DNA of 33,133 nucleotides from W1P20-047 sp051878795 (GTDB lineage: Bacteria > Actinomycetota > Coriobacteriia > Coriobacteriales > Eggerthellaceae), in NCBI GenBank assembly GCA_051878795.1, contig JBJEKU010000101.1:1-33133 (forward strand), read 5' to 3'. Each line of letters begins with the position of its first letter. The stretch's first letter is position 1. Shown one piece after another: positions 1 to 7,059 of this stretch. A model generated the notes under the pieces. The model saw only the letters and a list, made by a program, of their open reading frames with translations. It was not told where the DNA came from and did no database searches. The position numbers and the translations under genes were made by a program.

Positions 1-20
1 AGAACCGAAAAGGTATTCGA

Positions 21-413
21 TTAGCGCTTGCTGAACTGGGGACGACGACGTGCCTTCTTCAGACCGTACTTCTTGCGTTCTACAACGCGAGGGTCGCGGG
101 TGAGGAAGCCAGCCTTCTTCAGCTCTGCACGATACTCGCCGGCCTCCAGGAGAGCGCGGGAGATGCCGTGACGCAGAGCGCCGGACTGACCGCCGATGCC
201 GCCGCCATTGCAGCGGGCGATTACGTCGAAGTGACCTTCGGTGTCGGTAACCTTGAAAGGTGCCAGAGCGAACTCGAGCAGTGCCTCACGGCCGAAGTAC
301 TCCAGTGCGTCCCTGCCATTGATGGTAACCTTGCCAGTGCCCGGAACCAAGCGAACGCGAGCTACAGCGTTCTTCCTGCGGCCGGTGCCGATGTATACTG
401 CTTCACCTGCCAT
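21..413 (-). CDS. rpsI: 30S ribosomal protein S9
   Basis: Small-subunit ribosomal protein S9, which contacts the P-site tRNA anticodon region through its C-terminal tail. The 130-residue product has the family's usual length, the N-terminal YIGTGRRKNAVARVRL block and the basic C-terminal tail ending QFSKR. It starts 3 bp after the rplM stop, and its ribosome binding site (GGAG, 8 nt upstream of ATG) lies in the last codons of rplM. This is the conserved rplM-rpsI pair, so the two are co-transcribed and translationally coupled. The gene is complete; only 20 bases follow it in the window, so its terminator is not visible. Confidence 0.98.
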   Translation of the reverse strand: MAGEAVYIGTGRRKNAVARVRLVPGTGKVTINGRDALEYFGREALLEFALAPFKVTDTEGHFDVIARCNGGGIGGQSGALRHGISRALLEAGEYRAELKKAGFLTRDPRVVERKKYGLKKARRRPQFSKR

Positions 414-416
414 GGG

Positions 417-851
417 TTATTCTCCAATCTTGATCTGACGAGGCTGCTGAGCCATATGCGGATGTTCGGGGCCTGCATAGACCTTGAGCTTCATGCCCAT
501 TGCACGGCCGAGGGTGTTCTTGGGGAGCATGCCCTTGACAGCATGTTCGATAACGCGCTCGGGGTGCTTGGCCATTGCTTCGTTGAACGTCTCGCTCTTC
601 AGACCACCGGGGAAACCGCTGTGGCGATAGTAAGTCTTCTTACCAGCCTTGGTACCGGTGACGCGGATCTTGTCGGCGTTGATGATGACGACGAAGTCGC
701 CGGTGTCGACATGCGGGGTGTACTGGGGCTTGTGCTTTCCCTTCAGGATGCGTGCGGCCTCAGTAGCGACGCGACCCAGGACCATGTCCTCAGCGTCGAT
801 CAAGACCCATTCGCGCTCAACTTCGTTGGGCTTGGCGTAATACGTCTTCAA
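417..851 (-). CDS. rplM: 50S ribosomal protein L13 (TTG start)
   Basis: Large-subunit ribosomal protein L13, an early assembly protein that binds 23S rRNA. From TTG at 849-851 the product is 144 residues beginning KTYYAKPNEVERE after the initiator, which matches the family's length and N-terminus. I chose this start because GGAGG (857-861) sits 5 nt upstream. The upstream in-frame ATGs at 863 and 875 would either overlap that ribosome binding site or lack a good one, and they would add a non-conserved extension. The internal motifs GRVATEAARILKGK and HSGFPGGLK are typical of L13. It is the first gene of the operon with rpsI, preceded by a promoter at 1036-1065 and a long leader. Confidence 0.95.
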   Translation of the reverse strand: MKTYYAKPNEVEREWVLIDAEDMVLGRVATEAARILKGKHKPQYTPHVDTGDFVVIINADKIRVTGTKAGKKTYYRHSGFPGGLKSETFNEAMAKHPERVIEHAVKGMLPKNTLGRAMGMKLKVYAGPEHPHMAQQPRQIKIGE

Positions 852-1035
852 TGTTTCCTCCATTGCGATGTCCATCCGTTCCGCTTACGCGGAAGCGGAC
901 GAGAATGTCGTTTTTCAAAAGTGCAGGTGCTACGGTGCCGGGATCCTACTCCAGCACGGCTTCACGGCCTGGACAACCCTTCCGCCGTTCCGTCTACAGT
1001 CTGCGTTTACGGGGCTTCTGAAAGCGAACTTATCC
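852..1035 (-). ncRNA. Long rplM-rpsI leader with a hairpin
   Basis: The predicted transcript starts near 1029, giving about 178 nt of untranslated leader before the TTG of rplM. Just before the start region is a 7-bp stem with a 6-nt loop (TCCGCTT ... AAGCGGA, about 879-898 on the window coordinates). Ribosomal-protein operons often carry autoregulatory leaders, and L13 leaders are known in Firmicutes. I cannot match this one to a known family, so the regulatory role is inference. Nothing coding is evident here. Confidence 0.35.
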
Positions 1036-1065
1036 AATATACGAAATCGAACGATTTCCCGTCAA
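1036..1065 (-). promoter_or_regulatory. Promoter of rplM-rpsI
   Basis: On the minus strand a -35 TTGACG (1060-1065) and a -10 TATATT (1036-1041) are separated by 18 bp. Each differs from the sigma-70/SigA consensus at one position. It is the best promoter in the interval 852-1204. The rest of that interval holds the leader and the metY end hairpin. Confidence 0.7.
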
Positions 1066-1130
1066 CGCACAGAAAGCCCGCCGGCGGGGATTTCGCACGA
1101 TTTCACATCTTTTGCAGATTTCTCGCAACA

Positions 1131-1160
1131 ACGCCCCGGATCCGCAGAGACCCAGGGCGT
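1131..1160 (-). terminator. Hairpin downstream of metY
   Basis: ACGCCC (1131-1136) pairs with GGGCGT (1155-1160), extended inward after one mismatch by GG/CC. It lies about 45 nt past the metY stop. There is no clear T-run, so termination is only probable. Confidence 0.35.
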
Positions 1161-1204
1161 CGAATACCATCGATTGACGGACAGAAGACCGACCGGAAAA
1201 GCAG

Positions 1205-2482
1205 CTAGCCTTCCAAAGCCTGCGCGATATCGGCAATCAGGTCTTCGGCGTCTTCCAGGCCGCAGCTCAAGCGCACCAGGTCGGCGGAAACCCCTGCAGC
1301 CTCCAGCTCGGCCTCGGTCATCTGGCGATGGGTGGACGAAGCCGGATGCAGGCAGCAGGTACGTGCGTCGGCCACGTGGGTGGCGATCTGGGCGATCTTC
1401 AAACGGCCCATGAAGGCCTCCGCAGCCTCGCGGCCGCCCTCTACGCCGAAGCTCACCACGCCGCAGGTGCCATTGGGCATGTACTTGGCCGCCAGCTCGT
1501 ATTCGGAATCGCCCTCCAGGCCGGGATAGCGCACCCAGGCGACCTTGGGATGCTGCTGCAGGAACTGCGCGACCGCCAGGCCGTTCTCGCAGTGGCGCTG
1601 CATACGCACATGCAGGCTCTCCAGGCCCATATGCAGCAAGAACGCATTCTGGGGGCTCTGGATGCTGCCGAAGTCGCGCATCAGCTGGGCGGTCGCCTTG
1701 GTGATGAAAGCGCCTTCCTTACCGAAGCGCTCTGCATACACCACGCCGTGGTAGCTGTCGTCAGGGGTGGTGAGCCCGGGGAACTTGTCGGCATGCGCCA
1801 TCCAGTCGAACCTGCCGGAATCCACGATCGCACCGCCCACCGCGGTGCCATGGCCGTCCATGTACTTGGTGGTGGAGTGGGTCACGATGTCTGCACCCCA
1901 CTCGAAGGGACGGCAGTTCACGGGCGTGGGGAAGGTGTTGTCCACGATCAGGGGCACGCCATGGGCATGCGCTGCGTTGGCGAAGCGCTCGATGTCGAAT
2001 ACGGTGAGCGCGGGATTGGCGATGCTTTCGCCGAAGACCGCCTTGGTGTTGGGACGGAACGCCGCTTCCAGTTCCTCATCGCTGCACTTGGGGTCGACGA
2101 AGGTGAATTCGATACCCATCTTGGCCATGGTCACGGAAAGCAGGTTGAAGGTGCCGCCGTAGATGGAGCTGCTCGCGATCACGTGGTCGCCGCAGTTGAC
2201 GATGTTGAAGACTGCGTAGAAATTTGCAGCCTGGCCGCTCGAGGTGAGCATGGCGGCGGTACCGCCTTCCAATTCGCAGATCTTCGCCGCGACGGTGTCG
2301 TTAGTGGGATTCTGCAGACGGGTGTAGAAGTAGCCTTCGGCCTCCAGGTCGAAGAGCTTTCCCATTGCCGCGCTCGACTCGTAACGGAAGGTGGTGGACT
2401 GGACGATGGGCACCTGGCGGGGCTCGCCATTAGCGGGCCTGTAGCCGCCCTGCACGCACACGGTTCCCTGCTTGAATTCCAT
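1205..2482 (-). CDS. metY: O-acetylhomoserine sulfhydrylase
   Basis: PLP-dependent Cys/Met metabolism enzyme that converts O-acetylhomoserine and sulfide to homocysteine in the cytoplasm. The 425-residue product from the ATG at 2482 has the length usual for MetY; shorter cystathionine synthases are about 380. Visible landmarks are the substrate/PLP region SGQAAN, the cofactor Asp in LIVDNT (about residue 181) and the PLP lysine K206 in THSTTKY. I chose 2482 because AAAGG lies about 7 nt upstream and the preceding in-frame residues are not family-like. It is divergent from metA across 261 bp. A -10-like TATACT lies at 2546-2551 with only a weak -35. Partnering with an acetyl-type MetA supports O-acetylhomoserine as substrate. 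Confidence 0.93.
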   Translation of the reverse strand: MEFKQGTVCVQGGYRPANGEPRQVPIVQSTTFRYESSAAMGKLFDLEAEGYFYTRLQNPTNDTVAAKICELEGGTAAMLTSSGQAANFYAVFNIVNCGDHVIASSSIYGGTFNLLSVTMAKMGIEFTFVDPKCSDEELEAAFRPNTKAVFGESIANPALTVFDIERFANAAHAHGVPLIVDNTFPTPVNCRPFEWGADIVTHSTTKYMDGHGTAVGGAIVDSGRFDWMAHADKFPGLTTPDDSYHGVVYAERFGKEGAFITKATAQLMRDFGSIQSPQNAFLLHMGLESLHVRMQRHCENGLAVAQFLQQHPKVAWVRYPGLEGDSEYELAAKYMPNGTCGVVSFGVEGGREAAEAFMGRLKIAQIATHVADARTCCLHPASSTHRQMTEAELEAAGVSADLVRLSCGLEDAEDLIADIAQALEG

Positions 2483-2606
2483 GGATGCGCCTTTCACTTG
2501 ATTCGATATCGGTATGTTGCGTTGCATTTCGTTTCGCAAAAAGCAAGTATACCGCCCTCGAAGAAACCCATAACCAATCACTGAATTTTCCGAAAACGCT
2601 TTTACC

Positions 2607-2635
2607 GATAAAGAGTTATCTGTTTTGTAGATAAC
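2607..2635. promoter_or_regulatory. Palindromic operator between metY and metA
   Basis: GTTATCT (2615-2621), 7 nt, AGATAAC (2629-2635) is a perfect 7-bp inverted repeat. It overlaps a second one, GATAA (2607-2611), 4 nt, TTATC (2616-2620). The inner spacing T-N11-A fits a LysR-type regulator box. A further GATAG ... CTATC pair lies just downstream, towards metA. Position between divergent methionine genes suggests a shared regulator. I found no SAM riboswitch signature in the interval. Confidence 0.5.
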
Positions 2636-2743
2636 CCGAGCAGCGCATTTTCAGATAGACTTCCCAGTAGACTATCGAACCACTGCGCCTGGACCTATTC
2701 CCGAACACGGCGGTCCGGGCGTTTCCTTTGCTTAGGAGAAACC

Positions 2744-3667
2744 ATGCCCATCAAGATTCCCAACCAGCTTCCCGCCAAAGAGATCCTGGAAGGCGAGAAC
2801 ATCTTCACCATGACGGAAACGCGTGCGCTCCAGCAGGACATCCGCCCGCTGCGCGTGCTGCTGCTGAACCTGATGCCCACGAAGATCGCCACCGAAACCC
2901 AGATCCTGCGCAAGATGTCCAACACCCCGCTGCAAATCGAAGTCACGCTGCTTCGCGCCGGCACCCATGAATCGGTCAACACCAGCCAGGAGCATCTGGA
3001 CAGCTTCTACCGCACCTTCGAAGAAGTCCGCGAGGAACGCTACGACGGCCTGATCGTCACCGGCGCACCCGTCGAGCTGCTGGAATTCGAGGACGTGGAC
3101 TACTGGGACGAGCTGTGCGAGATCATGACCTGGGCGCACACCCACGTATACAGCACGCTCTATATCTGCTGGGGTGCGATGGCGGGCATCTACCACCACT
3201 ATGGCATCCAGAAGGTCAACCTGCCCCAAAAACTCTCCGGCGTGTACCGCCATACCCTGGACAAGGAAACATCCCCGCTGGTCCGCGGCATCGACGATGT
3301 CTTCAACATGCCCCATTCCCGCTATACCGGAGTGCTGGCGCAGGACGTGCTGGCAAACCCCCAACTCGAGCTGATCGCCCATTCGGAAGAAGCCGGAGTG
3401 GCCATCGTGAAGAGCGCCGATAGCAAGGACTTCTTCATCTTCGGCCACAGCGAATACGATTACGACACCCTGCAGCTGGAATACGAGCGCGACGTAGCCA
3501 AGGGCATCGACCCCAACGTCCCCGAAAACTACTTCCCCAACGACGACCCCACGCAGAAACCGCTGAACACCTGGCGCTCGGTCGGGCAGCTGCTCTACAC
3601 CAACTGGCTGAACTACTACGTCTACCAGACCACCCCGTTCGACATCAACGAAATCGGCCGCAGCTAA
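2744..3667 (+). CDS. metA: Homoserine O-acetyltransferase (MetA family)
   Basis: Activates homoserine for methionine synthesis by acylating its hydroxyl. The 307-residue protein matches MetA in length. The catalytic triad is present at the family's standard numbering: C142 (in ICWGAMAG), H235 (in FGHSEYDYD) and E237. Residue 111, in GAPVELL, is Glu. In this family Glu111 goes with acetyl-CoA use (as in Bacillus cereus), whereas Gly goes with succinyl-CoA (as in E. coli), so I call it an acetyltransferase despite the usual succinyltransferase label. AGGAG lies 7 nt before the ATG. It is divergently paired with metY, which would consume O-acetylhomoserine, so the two form a direct sulfhydrylation pathway. 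Confidence 0.93.
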   Translation: MPIKIPNQLPAKEILEGENIFTMTETRALQQDIRPLRVLLLNLMPTKIATETQILRKMSNTPLQIEVTLLRAGTHESVNTSQEHLDSFYRTFEEVREERYDGLIVTGAPVELLEFEDVDYWDELCEIMTWAHTHVYSTLYICWGAMAGIYHHYGIQKVNLPQKLSGVYRHTLDKETSPLVRGIDDVFNMPHSRYTGVLAQDVLANPQLELIAHSEEAGVAIVKSADSKDFFIFGHSEYDYDTLQLEYERDVAKGIDPNVPENYFPNDDPTQKPLNTWRSVGQLLYTNWLNYYVYQTTPFDINEIGRS

Positions 3668-3700
3668 GATCGCAGCAGGCCACCACCGAATCAAACGAAC

Positions 3701-3724
3701 GCGACCCGCTGGAATGCGGGTCGC
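3701..3724. terminator. Hairpin between convergent metA and HAD gene
   Basis: A perfect 9-bp stem, GCGACCCGC (3701-3709) with GCGGGTCGC (3716-3724), has a 6-nt loop. It sits between the convergent stops of metA and the HAD gene and could serve both strands. The T-run is weak on either side. Confidence 0.6.
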
Positions 3725-3727
3725 TCG

Positions 3728-4405
3728 CTATCGGCCCTTCCAAGCCGCAGGCCCCGCAGCGATCATATCGGGGTCCAGGTCGCCGTAATCGCAGGTGAGC
3801 AGATCCGATGCCTCCCGCAAGCGATCGAGCTCGTAGGGTTCGTGTGCATCGTAAACGCCCACGGTGCATATTCCCAAATCGCGCATGGTCTGCACCGCAT
3901 AATACGAATCGTCGAAACCCCAAGTGTCATGGGGCGTGCTGCCCATCAGGTCCATCGCATGGCGGAAGATCAGCGGATCGCGCTTCGAGGTATCCAGGTC
4001 CTCCACGGAGAGGATGGCCTGGAAGACGTCGTCTACGCCGATACGGGCCAGACCTGCCATCAGGTAAGGCTTAGGGCTGGAAGAAACCACGCTCATCACC
4101 ACGCCGCGGTCATGCAGGCTGCGCAGCAGATGCTCGACCCCGCGAACAGCGCAAGCGCGGTTCGCGTAGAAATCCATCATCAGCTCGTCGATCATGCGCA
4201 CCACATGGGCACCGTCTTCGCCCAGGCCGATACGGCTATGCAGGAAATCGCCCACTTCGCCGATGGTCATGGTCACGATGGCACGCTGCTCCTCCTCGGT
4301 GAGGGGGCGGCCCGCCCGACGGCAGAGCTCGCCTTCGGTATCGCGCCACACGTGCGCCGAATCGATCAGCACCCCATCGCAATCGAAGATAGCGGCAACG
4401 GTCAT
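3728..4405 (-). CDS. HAD-superfamily hydrolase
   Basis: Cytoplasmic phosphatase or phosphomutase of the haloacid dehalogenase superfamily, 225 residues, with the helical cap of the beta-phosphoglucomutase/Gph type. Motif I is FDCDGVLIDS (D8 nucleophile, D10 acid/base), motif II is SVVSSSP, motif III is the Lys of SKRDP and motif IV is GFDDSYYA. The substrate cannot be told from sequence. I chose ATG at 4405 because GAAAGGAAAG precedes it and motif I follows at once, as usual in the family. An in-frame upstream extension to 4624 would run through a C11/T9 homopolymer and a terminator, so I reject it. It is monocistronic, convergent with metA. Confidence 0.85.
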   Translation of the reverse strand: MTVAAIFDCDGVLIDSAHVWRDTEGELCRRAGRPLTEEEQRAIVTMTIGEVGDFLHSRIGLGEDGAHVVRMIDELMMDFYANRACAVRGVEHLLRSLHDRGVVMSVVSSSPKPYLMAGLARIGVDDVFQAILSVEDLDTSKRDPLIFRHAMDLMGSTPHDTWGFDDSYYAVQTMRDLGICTVGVYDAHEPYELDRLREASDLLTCDYGDLDPDMIAAGPAAWKGR

Positions 4406-4481
4406 TCGGCTTTCCTTTCTCTCGAAGCCCGCTGGGAAGATAACAAGGCGCACCCGGGGCGATATACGAACACGCTTTGCC

Positions 4482-4501
4482 AAAAAAAAAGGGGGGGGGG
4501 G
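4482..4501. repeat. A9-G11 homopolymer in the HAD gene leader
   Basis: Nine A (4482-4490) directly followed by eleven G (4491-4501) lie 77 bp upstream of the HAD start, read as C11-T9 on the coding strand. The tract falls where a promoter would be expected, so slippage could change promoter spacing. Tract length may also be a sequencing error. Confidence 0.7.
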
Positions 4502-4530
4502 CGACCCATGGTATCCGGATGGCGTGACGC

Positions 4531-4565
4531 AAAACACCCCGCCATCTGACAAGGATGACGGGGTG
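4531..4565 (-). terminator. Terminator of the lysA-hom-zinc ribbon operon
   Basis: CACCCCG (4535-4541) pairs with CGGGGTG (4559-4565). After one mismatch, CATC pairs with GATG around a 7-nt loop. On the minus strand it is followed by TTTT (4531-4534). It lies about 85 nt past the stop at 4651, a standard intrinsic terminator. Confidence 0.85.
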
Positions 4566-4650
4566 CGATTTTGAAAGAGCTGCACGGCATTACGGGCCGA
4601 GGTCGTCCACGGAATCGCACGCAACGACCCCGGCGCCGATAAGCTTTCCG

Positions 4651-5664
4651 TTATCGCTCCAATTCCATGTACAGGCCCGCGTCGATGAAACCCATCTCAT
4701 CGAACTCGCGGCCCGAAGTGGGGCTGATGCTCTTATCGTCGTCGTAGGGGAACAGGAAGAGCTTCTCGCCCGTTCCATCCATCGTCAGGGTGACGCAATC
4801 GGCGTCGGCGCTCCAGGTACCGCTCTTCGATTCGTCGCCGTAGTCGAAGGAGAAGGTGCCGTCCTCTTCGATGGTCAGCACGACATCATAGAAGTCGCGC
4901 TCGATATCCTTCGCCTCGTCGAGGGAGAACACACCGTCTTCGTAGTCCTTCCCATCGTAGGTAAGCCTGCACTCGGAGGCATACCAAACGCCCACAGGAA
5001 TGGTTTCGTACTGATCAACATCGCCGATGGAGTAATGGATGCCGTCATCGTCATAGGTAAGCGCCCCGGATTCCTCCGCGGCAACGGCTCCGACGATGAT
5101 GCCGCCGATGAGCAGCGCCCATACGATCGAGAGCACAGTACCCACGATGCCGGTAATCAAACCCGCGAGCCCGATACCGGACTTGCCGTGCTTCTTCCTC
5201 GCGACGGCGAACAGCACGATTGCCACGATACCGAAGATAAGGCCCACGACGATACCGCTCGACACGATGCTGAGGATACCCAGAACCATGGACGCAATCG
5301 CCAAACCGCTTGCCTTCTTCGCGCCACCCGTATTGAAGATGGGGCCGGTGGGCGCAGGGTTCTGGACGCCTTCCCCAGTCGGAACGTAAGCACCGACAGG
5401 TTGAGCTCCGGCTTCAGGCGCACCAAAAGACTGGTCCGCAAAGGACCTGGGCGCCGCATCGTCTACCTGGGGCGCTGCCGCATCGATGGCGGGTTCGCTC
5501 TGGGCAGGCTGGGCCGCAGCAGCAGGAGCTTCCATCTCGGCGGGAGCGGGGACTGCCTGGTTCTGGTCTTGTACAGGAGTCTGCTCCGCGGGAGCGCCGC
5601 AGTTCTCGCAGAAGGAATACCCTTCCTGAAGCGGGCTTCCGCAGTTTGCGCAAAAGCGGGTCAT
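4651..5664 (-). CDS. Zinc-ribbon DUF4190-like membrane protein
   Basis: Predicted membrane protein of 337 residues, function unknown. It begins with a zinc ribbon (C5, C8, C19, C22) in the CANCG/CENCG arrangement. A Pro/Ala-rich flexible linker follows to about residue 115. Two hydrophobic segments (about 118-155 and 163-193) separated by a basic KKHGKSG turn resemble DUF4190. The last 140 residues are an acidic domain rich in beta-like Thr/Asp/Gly patterns (for example GTFSFDYGDESKSGTW), probably outside the cell. GGAGG lies before the ATG at 5664. It starts 33 bp after the hom stop and shares its terminator, so it is the last gene of the lysA-hom operon. A link to amino-acid synthesis is not evident; a sensor or envelope role is guesswork. 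Confidence 0.75.
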   Translation of the reverse strand: MTRFCANCGSPLQEGYSFCENCGAPAEQTPVQDQNQAVPAPAEMEAPAAAAQPAQSEPAIDAAAPQVDDAAPRSFADQSFGAPEAGAQPVGAYVPTGEGVQNPAPTGPIFNTGGAKKASGLAIASMVLGILSIVSSGIVVGLIFGIVAIVLFAVARKKHGKSGIGLAGLITGIVGTVLSIVWALLIGGIIVGAVAAEESGALTYDDDGIHYSIGDVDQYETIPVGVWYASECRLTYDGKDYEDGVFSLDEAKDIERDFYDVVLTIEEDGTFSFDYGDESKSGTWSADADCVTLTMDGTGEKLFLFPYDDDKSISPTSGREFDEMGFIDAGLYMELER

Positions 5665-5697
5665 AGTCGTCCTCCATTCGGAAAAGAGCGGCTTTCC

Positions 5698-6993
5698 TTA
5701 CTTTCCTGCAAGCCTGATGACGGCAGGCTCTTCGCCTTCCGCCAGTACGTTGTCCATGGCCTTCATCTCTTCGATCGCCGCCATGATCTCGCTGTCCTTG
5801 GCGGAATGGGTGACATAGACCAGCTCGGCGGTATTGGCCTGCTCGTCTGCACCGCGCTGGATCATGGAATACACGCTCACGCCATGGTTGGAGAAGGCGC
5901 TTGCCATCTTGGCCAGGATGCCGGGCTTGTCGACGACCTTGCAGCGCAGGTAGTAGCGCTGGACGGTGTCTTCGATCTTCATGAAGGGCAGATTGTCGGT
6001 GCAGGTGCAGCCAACCAGGGGCTTGATGCCCGCCTGGATATGGCGGACCACTTCCAGGACGTCGCCCATGACAGCGCTCGCAGCGGCACCGGCTCCGGCG
6101 CCCTCGCCGAAGAACATGGTCTCGCCCACGAAGTCGCCGACCGCATAGATGGCGTTGAAGACACCGTTGACGGTTGCCAGGGGATGGTCCAGGGGCAGCA
6201 TCGCGGGGTGCACGCGCACGTCGATGCCCGCATCGGTGCGGTTGCCGATGGCCAGCAGCTTCACGCAATAGCCCATTTCCTGGGCGGTCGCCAGGTCGAC
6301 AGGGGAAAGGCCGCGGATGCCTTCGGTATGCACGTCCGCCATGGTAACGCGGGAATTGAATGCGATGGAACTGAGGATCGCGATCTTCGCGGCAGCATCC
6401 AGGCCGTCGACGTCGGCGGTGGGATCGGCTTCGGCGAAGCCCTTCGCCTGGGCTTCGGCCAAGGCGTCGTCATAGGTCAGGCCGTCTTCGCCCATGCGGG
6501 TGAGCATATAGTTGGTGGTACCGTTGACGATGCCGATAACGCTGCTGATCTCGTTGGCGATCAGGGAATGCTTCAGGGGGCCGATGATGGGGATGCCGCC
6601 GCCCACGCTCGCCTCGAACGCGATCTCGCGCTCGTTTTCGGCAGCGAGGGTCATGATTTCCTCGCCGTAGGTGGCCATGAGGGCCTTGTTGGCAGTGACC
6701 ACGTGCTTGCCGGCCTTCAGGGCCTCGGTCACGACGGTGCGTGCGAAGGTGGTGCCGCCGATCACTTCGACGACCACGTCGATCTCGGGGTTTTCCAGCA
6801 CGTCATGGAAGTTCTCGGTGAAGATATCGGCAACGCCGTATTCTTCCGCACGCTCGCGCTGCAGGGAGCATACCTGGGCGAGCTCCAAGTCGATGCCGAA
6901 ATGGCGCTTGAAGTCCTCCTTGTGCTTCTGGATGATCTCGATGCAGCCGCCACCGACGGTACCGGTGCCGATCAGGCCGATTTTCACTGCCAT
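5698..6993 (-). CDS. hom: Homoserine dehydrogenase
   Basis: NAD(P)H-dependent reduction of aspartate semialdehyde to homoserine, the branch point to methionine and threonine. The product is 431 residues from ATG at 6993, which has GAGAGGA upstream and leads straight into the Rossmann motif (GTGTVG, residues 9-14). The catalytic/dimerisation domain carries SVGGGIPIIGPLKHSL and the signature AKGFAEADPTADVDGLDAA. A C-terminal ACT domain (from about residue 350, beginning YYLRCKVVDKPGILAKMAS) suggests feedback control by threonine, as known for this architecture. It lies 66 bp downstream of lysA on the same strand. Homoserine made here would feed MetA, encoded nearby. Confidence 0.96.
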   Translation of the reverse strand: MAVKIGLIGTGTVGGGCIEIIQKHKEDFKRHFGIDLELAQVCSLQRERAEEYGVADIFTENFHDVLENPEIDVVVEVIGGTTFARTVVTEALKAGKHVVTANKALMATYGEEIMTLAAENEREIAFEASVGGGIPIIGPLKHSLIANEISSVIGIVNGTTNYMLTRMGEDGLTYDDALAEAQAKGFAEADPTADVDGLDAAAKIAILSSIAFNSRVTMADVHTEGIRGLSPVDLATAQEMGYCVKLLAIGNRTDAGIDVRVHPAMLPLDHPLATVNGVFNAIYAVGDFVGETMFFGEGAGAGAAASAVMGDVLEVVRHIQAGIKPLVGCTCTDNLPFMKIEDTVQRYYLRCKVVDKPGILAKMASAFSNHGVSVYSMIQRGADEQANTAELVYVTHSAKDSEIMAAIEEMKAMDNVLAEGEEPAVIRLAGK

Positions 6994-7059
6994 GCGTTTT
7001 TCCTCTCTATCCCGACGCGCTCCCACCGAAGAAGCGGAAGCGCGTTTTGACTCTTGCCT

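Noticed and set aside
2483..2743. SAM riboswitch upstream of metY or metA
   Set aside because: I found no SAM-I, SAM-II or SAM-IV core motifs; the inverted repeats look like protein operators.
4406..4624. N-terminal extension of the HAD hydrolase through the homopolymer
   Set aside because: The extension crosses a terminator and encodes PPPPFF from the tract. The family starts directly at motif I, after ATG 4405 with its own ribosome binding site.
4555..7050. Very long plus-strand ORF opposite hom and the zinc-ribbon gene
   Set aside because: GC-rich coding sequence leaves the antisense frames open. The minus-strand products have full family motifs and the plus-strand product has none. The same holds for 7054-8547, 1328-2584, 9537-11183 and 12478-13686.
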